Shown: in pieces, positions 1-10,642 of the stretch | Position numbering within the stretch: position 1 is the first letter of the stretch | Layout: every line of letters begins with the position of its first letter | Source of the DNA: Agarophyton chilense | Lineage: Eukaryota; Rhodophyta; Florideophyceae; Gracilariales; Gracilariaceae | DNA length: 64,000 bases | NCBI GenBank assembly: GCA_030374765.1 | Contig: JARGXX010000021.1 | Span: forward strand, 1-64,000 | Direction of reading: 5' to 3' | Notes under the pieces: model-generated | What the model saw: the letters and a program-made list of their open reading frames with translations, nothing else | Database searches by the model: none | Told to the model about the DNA's origin: nothing | Position numbers and translations under genes: made by a program

Positions 1-1667
1 CATTAACCATTCTCTGGAAGCCTCGTAAGGAGCAACGCGCCTTCTCCTTTTGACGTGGGAGGAGGTAGACTGCAGAAAACCGTTATCTACCCAGAAGAGC
101 TCTGGGGGCCAGGGGTCCGACCTTTAGGGACGCGGGTAAAGGAAGCCCTGCCAGTGCGCCCGCAGACTATTGTCTGTTCAATCTTGAAGAATTATTTGTT
201 GTTTGTTGTTTTTTCTTTGTTGTTGTTGTCTGTTGTTGTTGTTCACTTGTCTGTTGCTGTCAAGCCATCTCTCTCGGCCTCTTGTGACACTTTGCACAAC
301 ATGGATTCGTTCAGTGGGGTGAAAATCGAAAAGCTGGTTGAGGATAACTTCCACGTATGGAAGCAGAAGATTGAGCTACTGCTTGCACTCAAGGACCTCG
401 ACGGCCACCTCGACTCTGTTAGACCCACTGACGAAGATGAGCTGTCGACTTGGAAAAAGAAAGATGCCAAGGCCAGAGCTATTATTGGTCTCACACTCAG
501 TGATGAGTATTTAGATCATGTGCGGGACGCCGACAACGCTGCCGATATGTGGAAAGCCATTTGCGATGTGTTCCAACGCAAGACTCTGCTCAACAAAATC
601 AACGCCCGACGGTCCTTCTACTCTGCCAAGATGCGTGATGATGAGAAAATGCTACAGTTCATCAACCGTGTACGTCATCTGGCATAGGACCTGAAGTGTA
701 TGGACGTTGTTGTTGAGGAGGAGGACATCGCTATGGCCATCCTATGCGGACTTCCGGAAAGATTCGAGCACCTCATCGTGGCAATTGATACCACGATTGG
801 CGATCGTCAACTCACTCTAGAGTTTGTGAAGAGTCGTCTGCTGCAAGAAGAGCAGCGAATGAACGATCGTGCCGAGGAGGATCCTGGTGGAAGTGAGGCA
901 GCTTTGGTTGGCAGGCAGTCGCGATGGAAGAACATCGAGTGTCATTATTGTCATAAGAAGGGTCATATCCAGAGGAACTGTTTCAAGAAGCAACGTGATG
1001 GGGCTAACATGAATCAGGTCGATGCTGCTCACCCAACTGTCAATACTAAGCTCAGCGATGAGCGAGGTACGGGTGGCAACGACTCTGACTTTGTATGTCT
1101 CATTGCTACTGGCTCTGATAAAGCCACGAACAGTGACTGGATTGTTGACTCTGGTGCTACTGCCCACATGACTTTTGACGAATCCATGTTCCAAACATAT
1201 GATAGTAAGGTGTCTTCTGGCGTTAGCATCGGTAATGATTCCAAACTAGAGTCTGTTGGTCACGGTAGTATGGAGCTTGATCTGATTGTGGAAGGGTCCA
1301 AACGAAAGTGCCAGCTGAAGCAAGTTGTTCATGTACCGAATTTAAGGTACCATTTGCTTTCTGTATCGGCGATTTGTGATGTGGGGTGCAAAGTAGTGTT
1401 TGAAGAAGAGAAGGTATGTGTATACAAGGGGTCAAAAGTGGTTGCCTTGGGGCGCCGCGTCAAAGGCCTATACTACCTTTGCACTGCTGCACACCAGTGT
1501 TCAGATGTAAACAGCGCACTTGTGTCGGACTTGTCACTATGGCATGCTCGAATGGCTCATGTGAATGTGGATGGTATCAAGCATATGGCTCGAAACAAGG
1601 TTGTGTCAGGGCTCAATGTAGACGTTGCGCAGGATTCAGATGTGTGTGGATCATGTGTAGTAGGAAA
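1..1667 (+). mobile_element. Partial Ty1/copia element, family A (leader, gag, protease, pre-integrase part)
   Basis: This is a fossil copy of the same family as the element at 1668-8309, in opposite orientation. Base n here pairs with base 6711-n of that element, with no net length change over 1667 bp and only scattered substitutions, so the two copies are young relative to each other. It contains the structured leader (about 1-165), a gag beginning near 301 with the retrotransposon capsid core, a CCHC zinc knuckle (ECHYCHKKGHIQRNC) and the protease/pre-integrase start. It stops exactly where the family-A LTR at 1668 begins. It looks broken (about one break plus loss of everything downstream) and probably continues left of the window. 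Confidence 0.9.
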
Positions 1668-2364
1668 TGATGGAAAGGGAAAAGCTGAAGGAAAGGTTGA
1701 GGGAATGAAAAGGAAGTTCGCCAGCTCTGGCTTGGATTTACTTGGAGGCGCTCAAACTTTCACTTATATACTACTTCAAAACGTCAGCTGTCTAGACTCC
1801 AACCCAAAGTAAACCCTAGACTACAAAGCAGGGACACTCAATACTACCAATCATATTCAAGCATGACATTAACCCTAGTCAATGTTCATTGCAGCGCACA
1901 ACAAGGCAATATACAGTGCACACAGTGCACAGCCGATAATTACACTGACGTGTGCACAAATTCAATATGCCAGCACACACTACTTGCAATCCGCCTCCAT
2001 ACACATTCACGTTCCAGCACAGTACACCAAGTCTCCTGCAATACACATGTCAAGTCTCTTCTCCAAGTACATTCGTTACACCTTGTGAGGTGTGTTCATA
2101 GTACACCAGCTGGACAGGTTGAACAGCGTGCACAGTAGTACAACTAGACCACGTACACACGTGTACCACAGACAAACCCAATAGTGCCATACCACTTGTA
2201 CACACCCCATTGCATGTGCACATTTGCAGTAGCCAATCACAGCCCGAGTTCACGTTGAGATCCGACTGACACGCATATGCGCTTTTCCAGAGGCACCCTC
2301 CAAAACAGCCCATGCTCCCCTGCACTTTTGGTTTTCAGTGACAGCACAGGGTCAACAGCCAACA
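1668..2364 (-). repeat. 3' LTR of copia A
   Basis: This 697-bp LTR starts TGTTGG and ends CCATCA in element orientation. It is a direct repeat of 7613-8309. It carries a TATA-like box (TATATAAG near 1763-1780, minus strand) and a U3 block (about 2208-2299) with a CCAAT box and a GCATATGC palindrome shared with family B. Confidence 0.92.
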
Positions 2365-2384
2365 CTCCCCCTCTGTCACTGACA

Positions 2385-5300
2385 TCAAAGGTCTAGGTGT
2401 CGGACGCCACTGTCTTCACGGAACCTCTCGTGCTTCACACGGCAAAGTGGTTTGTTGAGCATATCGGCAGTCATGCAATCGGTAGGGCAGTAGAACAACA
2501 CAATCGACTTGTCACGTAGAGCTTCTCGAGTAAAGTGAAAACGAATGTCGATATGCTTGGTACGCTTGTTGACAACGCCATTTCGGGCAAGGTCAATGCA
2601 CCCTTGGTTGTCAACATATACAGGCGTTGGTTCAACAAGCAACTTTACCGAATCGTCCACTTCTACTCCAATGACTATGCCGATGCCATTCCACAAACGC
2701 CTAAGCCAGATGGCCTCTTTGGAACCACTGCACAGACTCACATACTCAGCTTCAGCACTAGACAGTGCAACCACTTCTTGCTGACGTGAACACCATGACA
2801 CAGGACCTCCAGCCATCATGAACAAGTACCCACTGGTAGACTTGCGGTTTGCAACATCGCCTGCCCAGTCAGAGTCCACGTAGCCGTGAAGTGCCAAATC
2901 GGTGTTTAAGCCGTAGGTGAGACCAAATGTACAAGTACCGTTGAGATAGCGAAGCACACGTTTGACTGCCTTCCAGTGAATCTCTCCAGGTTTCTCAACA
3001 TACTTGGCAAGTTTGAACACCGCGTATGAGATATCTGGACGAGTTCCTACAGACAAATACATGAGACAGCCAATTGCCTGACGGTACGGCACCTCCCTGA
3101 GTACATCCTGAATCGCAAACAGGTCCATGCCAACTTCCATTGGAGTGTCAACTGGTTTGGACTGGTGCATGCCAAAACGTTCCAAGACCTTTTGTGTGTA
3201 CGCAGACTGAGTCAGATACAACTCTCGCATAACTCTGTCACGGTGGATCTCGAATCCGAGTACCATGCGAGCTTGATAGAGGTCTTTCATGTGGAACCGA
3301 GACGACAGCTCTGCCTTTACACGATCCATTGTCTTCATGCTCGGACTTGCAATAAGCAAGTCATCAACGTATAGAGCAATCAGAACAACAAATCCCAGTA
3401 TCTTTCCGCTGTACACACACTCATCTGCGTCATTTGGCGTCAACTGCATCTCCTCAACAAGGAACGAGTATATCTTTGCATGCCACTGTCTGGGTGCCTG
3501 TCGTAGCCCATAGATGGCTTTCTTCAAACGACACACCAGATCCTCGTTACCTTGCTGCACAAAACCTGTTGGCTGCTCCATGTACACTGTCTCCTCCAGG
3601 TCACCGTTCAGAAAAGCTGTTTTCACATCCATCTGATGCAAATGAAAGTCTCGTACAGCAGTCACTGACAGAATCATCCTGATCGAGGTAAACTTAACAA
3701 CAGGTGCATATGTTTCAGAAAAGTCAACACCCTCGATCTGCAGGAATCCTCTAGCAACCATACGAGCCTTGTACCTGATAGTTGGTTCACCAGATGGTGC
3801 TGCTTCATACTTCTGCACATACACCCACTTGGACGAAATCACGTTGCTGTCTGCTGGCCTTGGCACTAAGTCCCATGTGTCATGCTCAATTAGTGACTGG
3901 TACTCACTCTTCATTGCCTTCTTCCATGCTTCGGAATCAGGACGTGACACAGCATCATCATATGACGACGGGGTGTCATCACTGGCAGTGAGTAGAGCAG
4001 TTGCACGCCACCATGAGCTCGGCTTCCTACGTTCACGCGTGGACCTACGAACAGGTTGTGTCTCATGCACTACAGGCTCAACTGGTGTATCAGCTGCGGA
4101 ATCATCAACAGAGCTGTCAGAAGCATCATCAGAGTCAGGCAAAGGCGCAGAAGGGTCATCATCGCTGGGTCCACTAGATGTGTCAGATGTAGAGGTATCA
4201 TGTGGACTAGACATATTACTAAAGTCAATGTCTGCGTAGTCCTCTTCCTCATAGCTAAACTGGTTGTCTGAGCCCGAAAACTCATCAAACCGTACATCTC
4301 TTGACACAATCACCTTTTTCTTTTCAGAGTCCCACAACTTGTATCCGTGAGACCCTGGGGTGTACCCAATAAAGATACCTTCCACACCACGCTCCTCTAG
4401 CTTCTTCAGCTTATGATCCACAACCTTGTACCAGCATCGGCTCCCAAACACACGCAGGTTGCTCACATCAGGCTTCTGACCGTGCCACAGTTCATATGGT
4501 GTCACACTACTTGGAAGAGCTTTGCAAGTCACACGGTTGCGCACATACACTGCAACATTCAGTGCCTCAGCCCAAAAGTGCTTTGGCAATTTCTTGTGAC
4601 ATAACATCGATCTGACCAAGTCCATGAGTGTGCGGTTGAACCGTTTGGCAAGTCCATTCTGCTGAGGATTGTAAGGCACAGTTCGCTGATGCTCAATACC
4701 GTGACGTTCAAGTTCTTTGGTAAAACGATGTGACAGATATTCACCACCGTTGTCAGTGCGCAATGCTTTGAGCACACTCTCACGTGCGGTGATGGTTTTC
4801 ACTTGTCTGCCAGTTTGGTTTTGAACAAACTTGAGCCACCTTAGGAACATCTGGAACACCTCATCCTTAGTTTTGAGCATGTAGAAGAAGCAGAAACGAC
4901 TGTGATCATCGATGAATGTGACGAAGTAGTGCGAGCCTCCCAAGGATTTCACACTTACTGGACCTGAAACATCAGTGTGAACAAGTTCTAGTACGTGTTT
5001 TGCTCGTTCCCCCCCTTGCTTGGGAGTCGGAGCACGGGTTGCTTTTCCTACTACACATGAGCCACACACATCTGAATCCTGCGCAACGTCTACATTGAGC
5101 CCTGACACAACCTTGTTTCGAGCCATATGCTTGATACCATCCACATTCACATGAGCCATTCGAGCATGCCATAGTGACAAGTCCGACACAAGTGCGCTGT
5201 TTACATCTGAACACTGGTGTGCAGCAGTGCAAAGGTAGTATAGGCCTTTGACGCGGCGCCCCAAGGCAACCACTTTTGACCCCTTGTATACACATACCTT

Positions 5301-6410
5301 CTCTTCTTCAAACACTACTTTGCACCCCACATCACAAATCGCCGATACAGAAAGCAAATGGTACCTTAAATTCGGTACATGAACAACTTGCTTCAGCTGG
5401 CACTTTCGTTTGGACCCTTCCACAATCAGATCAAGCTCCATACTACCGTGACCAACAGACTCTAGTTTGGAATCATTACCGATGCTAACGCCAGAAGACA
5501 CCTTACTATCATATGTTTGGAACATGGATTCGTCAAAAGTCATGTGGGCATTAGCACCAGAGTCAACAATCCAGTCACTGTTCGTGGCTTTATCAGAGCC
5601 AGTAGCAATGAGACATACAAAGTCAGAGTCGTTGCCACCCGTACCTCGCTCATCGCTGAGCTCAGTATTGACAGTTGGGTGAGCAGCATCGACCTGATTC
5701 ATGTTAGCCCCATCACGTTGCTTCTTGAAACAGTTCCTCTGGATATGACCCTTCTTATGACAATAATGACACTCGATGTTCTTCCATCGCGACTGCCTGC
5801 CAACCAAAGCTGCCTCACTTCCACCAGGATCCTCCTCGGCACGATCGTTCATTCGCTGCTCTTCTTGCAGCAGACGACTCTTCACAAACTCTAGAGTGAG
5901 TTGACGATCGCCAATCGTGGTATCAATTGCCACGATGAGGTGCTGGAATCTTTCCGGAAGGCCACATAGGATGGCCATAGCGATGTCCTCCTCCTCAACA
6001 ACAACGTCCATACACTTCAGGTCCTATGCCAGATGACGTACACGGTTGATGAACTGTAGCATTTTCTCATCATCACGCATCTTGGCAGAGTAGAAGGACC
6101 GTCGGGCGTTGATTTTGTTGAGCAGAGTCTTGCGTTGGAACACATCGCAAATGGCTTTCCACATATCGGCAGCGTTGTCGGCGTCCCGCACATGATCTAA
6201 ATACTCATCACTGAGTGTGAGACCAATAATAGCTCTGGCCTTGGCATCTTTCTTTTTCCAAGTCGACAGCTCATCTTCGTCAGTGGGTCTAACAGAGTCG
6301 AGGTGGCCGTCGAGGTCCTTGAGTGCAAGCAGTAGCTCAATCTTCTGCTTCCATACGTGGAAGTTATCCTCAACCAGCTTTTCGATTTTCACCCCACTGA
6401 ACGAATCCAT
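2385..6410 (-). CDS. gag-pol coding region of copia A
   Basis: The likely gag start is the ATG at 6410 (MDSFSGVKIEKL), after the leader. Parts in order: a copia-type capsid domain; the zinc knuckle CHYCHKKGHIQRNC; the aspartic protease motif DSGANAH; the pre-integrase LWHARMAHV; an integrase core with TDVSGP, TDNGGEY and a typical conserved tail; reverse transcriptase with the VDVKTAFLNGDLEE block and YVDD; and RNase H with GYVDSDWAGD and the ALSSAEAEY block. It is a fossil that looks almost whole (about one break). The large pol part is a single long open frame. Products would be the virus-like particle and its enzymes. Confidence 0.92.
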
Positions 6411-7597
6411 GTTGTGCAAAGTGTCACAAGAGGCCGAGAGAGATGGCTTGACAGCAACAGACAAGTGAACAACAACAACAGACAACAACAACAAAGAAAA
6501 AACAACAAACAACAAATAATTCTTCAAGATTGAACAGACAATAGTCTGCGGGCGCACTGGCAGGGCTTCCTATACCCGCGTCCCTAAAGGTCGGACCCCT
6601 GGCCCCCAGAGCTCTTCTGGGTAGATAACGGTTTTCTGCAGTCTACCTCCTCCCACGTCAAAAGGAGAAGGCGCGTTGCTCCTTACGAGGCTTCCAGAGG
6701 ATGGTTAATGACCGAAGATATGCCTTCACCAAGTTGACCCTCTCTGGCCTCTTTCAAGAACTAGCGCGACCTCGAAACCGAAGCTACTTCAACACCAAGA
6801 TACGCGTCTAACCAGCAATCAATGAAGATCGCACGCGGCCTGATCCTGAAAAGGAGGTCAGCCTTCGAAACGTCGCCTCCCCGCGTACTGCAGATCAAAA
6901 GCTCCTTATGGATGCTGTTCACAACAGTCCAAGTGCCCAACCACAAAGGTCGGGCTCACACACAAGTCAAACAACCAGCCAAATGCAGTGCGCCACGGCA
7001 CCCCGTCCACAAATGCACCCGCAAAGTTCAACCAGATCTTTCGACCGTCACTGTTATCCGCCCTAAAAGGACCAGTGGGGAACCCGCTTGACAGTACACC
7101 TGCTTTGGTGCAAGCCGCCAGGCTAACGTCCCCGAGTACAAGGAATCACCCAAAGTACCTCGGATCAACCGCTCGTCGCACAGGCAAAGATGCAGACCAA
7201 ACACACAAACACACACGAACGCTGAGCCAAGAACTCCAGGCCCAGACTTCAACAAACACGGTCCTCAACCTCTCAGATCAGAACCCGCAAACACGACGCA
7301 GGGATCCACAAAACAACGAAAGAGAGAGAAACCAAACGAAACGGATAGCGATCGACAAACACGGGCAACAACGAGCACCCAAACACAATCACGATAATAA
7401 CGTCCAACCACTCCCACCACAACGCCCTCAGCGAGTAACGCAAGACCGAAAGAAAATACCAACACCAACCGACGACACGGTCACACACCCGACGAAACGG
7501 CTACTACGGCGGAAACGAAGAGAATAGAACAGCGAAACGGGTGAACGGCGGTGCGGGAGAGCGGCGAGAGACGAACTAGACGGCAGAGGTCAGCGGG
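6411..7597 (-). other. Leader of copia A between primer site and gag
   Basis: About 1.2 kb of non-coding leader. The part next to gag (6546-6710) is the same structured block seen at 1-165, and it has a counterpart at 10121-10265 in family B. The outer part (6711-7597) has small frames on either strand, none recognisable. Confidence 0.7.
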
Positions 7598-7612
7598 GCT
7601 GGGCCCATAACC
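7598..7612 (-). other. Primer-binding site of copia A (half-tRNA iMet type)
   Basis: The plus-strand bases GCTGGGCCCATAACC directly abut the 5' LTR. They are identical to the anticodon arm of vertebrate initiator tRNA-Met as I remember it, so the RNA would pair with the middle of that tRNA and not its 3' end. This is the known half-tRNA priming mode of Drosophila copia. It also fixes the LTR boundary at 7613. Confidence 0.85.
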
Positions 7613-8309
7613 TGATGGAAAGGGAAAAGCTGAAGGAAAGGTTGAGGGAATGAAAAGGAAGTTCGCCAGCTCTGGCTTGGATTTACTTGGAGGCGCTCAA
7701 ACTTTCACTTATATACTACTTCAAAACGTCAGCTGTCTAGACTCCAACCCAAAGTCAACGCTAGACTACAAAGCAGGGACACTCAATACTACCAATCATA
7801 TTCAAGCATGTCATTAACCCTAGTCAATGTTCATTGCAGCGCACAACAAGGCAATATACAGTGCACACAGTGCACAGCCAATAATTACACTGACGTGTGC
7901 ACAAATTCAATATGCCAGCACACACTACTTGCAATCCGCCTCCATACACATTCACGTTCCAGCACAGTACACCAAGTCTCCTGCAATACACATGTCAAGT
8001 CTCTTCTCCAAGTACATTCGTTACACCTTGTGAGATGTGTTCATAGTACACCAGCTGGACAGGTTGAACAGCGTGCACAGTAGTACAAATAGACCACGTA
8101 CACACGTGTACCACAGACAAACCCAATAGTGCCATACCACTTGTACACACCGCATTGCATGTGCACATTTGCAGTAGCCAATCACAGCCCGAGTTCACGT
8201 TGAGATCCGACTGGCACGCATATGCGCTTTTCCAGAGGCACCCTCCAAAACAGCCCATGCTCCCCTGCACTTTTGGTTTTCAGTGACAGCACAGGGTCAA
8301 CAGCCAACA
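7613..8309 (-). repeat. 5' LTR of copia A
   Basis: 697 bp, a direct repeat of 1668-2364 at about 99% identity. In element orientation it ends next to the primer-binding site at 7612. Its outer end (8309) abuts a family-B pol fragment with no shared target duplication. Confidence 0.92.
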
Positions 8310-9056
8310 TGCACCCCTATGGTAGAATCGTTTTTTACCGGGTGGACATCTGAGAAAGACAAATTCATCCAGGATACTCAGCTGTACCAGCAGATCATTG
8401 GATCGCTTTTGTATTTGGCACTGAGAACTCGGTTGGATATATTAGCACCCGTCCTAATCTTGGCTCGTTTTCAGAAATCGCCCACGGCCTACTGTCACAA
8501 GGCGGCAAAGCGGGTTCTTCGCTACCTTCGCGGTACAACTGGACATGGTGTGCACTATCACTCTGGCATGGTGAAACTGGAGGCGTACGTTGACTCTGAC
8601 TACGCTGCGGACACGCGTGATCGCAAGTCAATGTCTGGTTTCTTAGTGAAGCTTGGCAAAGCGACATGTATGTGGGGCGCAAGAAAACAGGCTTCGGTGG
8701 CGTTGTCTACCGGCGAGGCCGAGTATTATGCTTTGACGCTTGCGTGTCAGGAGGTTATTTGGTTGAAGCGTGTGCTTAAGGAGATTGGATGGAAAGTGCA
8801 AGGTGCTGTGCCCATTCGTTCGGACAACCAGTGCGCCATTGACTGGGCAACTGGTGAACGCTGTCCGTCGGGTCGCGCTAAGCACATTGACGTTAAGTTG
8901 CACTTCGTTCGGGAACTAGTCAAGGATAGTCACATCAATGTGACGTACGTTCCAAGTGAAGACAATGATGCGGACTTGTTAACTAAACCACTTGGCCCAG
9001 GTCTTCACAACAATAACGTGGACCGTGTTGGACTTGGCCGACCAGTCGAGGAGGAG
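8310..9056 (+). mobile_element. 3' fragment of a copia B element (RT thumb and RNase H)
   Basis: This is nearly identical to 14192-14938 of the full B element: the last part of pol with RNase H (AYVDSDYAAD, ALSTGEAEYYAL) and the polypurine tract GAGGAGGAG. It runs directly into the LTR at 9057, which also serves as the 5' LTR of the full B copy. The arrangement is that of a tandem pair sharing one LTR, as unequal LTR recombination produces. The left end is cut abruptly by the LTR of copia A. Confidence 0.9.
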
Positions 9057-9729
9057 TGTTGAGGTTTGGTCGACTGTGCCCCCAAGCCCTTTGGAGTGTT
9101 GGAAATAGTGGAAAACAAAAAGTGGATTTAAGCATGGGCACTTTTGGGCACCCTCCGCGGAAAAACGCATATGCGCCTCATCTCAATCTCAACGTGAAAC
9201 GGCCATCTTATTGGCTACTGCAAATGCCCTCATGCAACGTGGTATGGACAAGTGGTCTGGTCCTAATGGGGCGTGTTGGGGCTTCGGCCCAAGTGAAGCG
9301 ATTTGATTGGACGAGAGCGCTGAATGAGCACAGGCTATGCAGTTGGAAAGAATGGGCGAATGTGGGCTGGATACGGGGTTTGGCCGTAACAGCCGAATCT
9401 GGGCTGCGCGGGGTGGTTGGCTCTGGCGCATCACTTTGGATGATTTTTTGAGTTTTTATTTGATATGCTTCATGTTTGAAATTGTTTTGGCGCGCAACTC
9501 CTCGTCGCACAGTGGCAAGGTGTGAGACGTGGGTGACCCGCCGACGGTCAGCACCGGCGGCGGAACTGCGTGCGAGGTAGATATAGTTTTCAATGACGGT
9601 CGCCAACGATCGAAGTAAATTGTCAAGGCTGACTACCTTCCTTTGTTTCTCTTTCTTTATTTTTCTCTTCTTCTCGTTTTTTCCCCCTCTTCTTCCTTTT
9701 CCTTTACCGAACCTGCGCTCACGTTGTGA
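9057..9729 (+). repeat. 5' LTR of copia B (shared with the upstream B fragment)
   Basis: It starts TGTTGAGG and ends CGTTGTGA. The same ends are confirmed by the solo copy at 17671-18356, which has target duplications. The U3 module 9159-9240 (GCATATGC, CAACGTGAA, ATTGG) is shared with family A. A pyrimidine-rich U5-like stretch precedes the end. Confidence 0.92.
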
Positions 9730-9743
9730 GGTTATGCGCCCAG
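9730..9743 (+). other. Primer-binding site of copia B
   Basis: GGTTATGCGCCCAG immediately follows the 5' LTR. It is the complement of the initiator tRNA-Met anticodon arm with one difference from the copia A site, which supports half-tRNA priming in this family too. Confidence 0.75.
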
Positions 9744-10120
9744 AGCGTCGACTCTTCGCAGACGTCACGCTCTGCTAACATTTATTTGGATTCAAGAAGA
9801 TTCCCTACTACGACAGGTGCGCGATCTACGACTAACGCTCATCTGGATTCAAGAAGTTATTTTGTTTTGCGACAGGCGTGTACCCTGCGGACTTCCTCCT
9901 TGGTGGCGAAAACATATCGCGTTTGTTAGTACCCCCTTGGCACGAGATCGGGAAGTCCGCCAAATCCTGCTCTCCGTCCGTAGAGTACGGAGGTCGATGA
10001 ATTGGGCTTGGAAGTGTAGGAGCAACCGTACTACACCGCACGACCGCGCTACTTTCCCGCAAGAGGCTAGCTTGGGTCAACTGGGGGAAGTGTATCTTGA
10101 CGACACCCCTCCTTGGGACG

Positions 10121-10265
10121 CCTCGTAGGGACTAAAAGCGCCGGACTCTGAAGTGCGCAGAGTTCGGTAGGTAATCAAAGCGTACCTCACCTGGAGAGAG
10201 TAACCAGGGTCCAGGGGATCATCCTTTAGGGTAGCGGAGGTAGTTTCTCCCGCCAGTGCGCCCGC
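10121..10265 (+). other. Structured leader block conserved between copia A and B
   Basis: Blocks in the same order and nearly the same spacing as at 21-163: CCTCGTA at 10121, a CCAGGGG...CCTTTAGGG...GCGG block at 10211-10237, and GCCAGTGCGCCCGC at 10252-10265. Complementary segments (AGGTA with TACCT here, GGTAGA with TCTACC in A) suggest a paired stem kept by compensating changes. Position between primer site and gag fits a packaging, dimerisation or translation element; the role is inferred. Confidence 0.55.
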
Positions 10266-10642
10266 CTACCTCGATCAAGTCTCGGTAGGTTCAATCAAGA
10301 AGTTTCAACCCGAAGTCGAGAAGTTTGTCTGTTCCGGGTACGCCTTCTGCCACTGCCCGTGAGTATACTCCAAGCGTGGGAGCACCCGAGCTCCGCTTGT
10401 GATCGCGTACGAGACGCGTCTCGGTGAGCGTTGCAGGCTACGTCAAAAGTCTCCGCTGTCGTCCTCGCTGTCGAACGTTTGAGTTGGGATACTCCGTTCG
10501 GGCAAGCTCGGCCACGAATTCATCACTGCTCGTGGCCCTTTTCTTAAACTTCCCAAGGCATTGAGTCCCTCACTCTGCTTCCCTCTACTAATTAATTTCG
10601 TTTGGTTCCGTTCTATCTGCTTCGTGGATAACAGACTGAAAT

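Larger units (their letters stand above)
1668..8309 (-). mobile_element. Near-complete Ty1/copia retrotransposon, family A
   Basis: The element reads on the minus strand: 5' LTR 7613-8309, primer-binding site 7598-7612, leader to about 6411, gag-pol 6410-2385, a purine tract (gagggggag) just before the 3' LTR, and 3' LTR 1668-2364. Domain order is gag, zinc knuckle, protease, integrase, reverse transcriptase, RNase H, which is the Ty1/copia order. The two LTRs differ at about eight of 697 positions by my reading, so the insertion is recent on an evolutionary scale. The coding region looks nearly whole, with about one break. No matching target duplication is visible: the left neighbour is an inverted piece of family A and the right neighbour is a piece of family B. 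This suggests recombination after insertion, or misassembly. Confidence 0.93.

Noticed and set aside
6988-7527. 180-codon plus-strand frame in the copia A leader
   Set aside because: Antisense to the element, low-complexity (Asn, Thr, Arg, Gln), with no motif; best read as non-coding leader.
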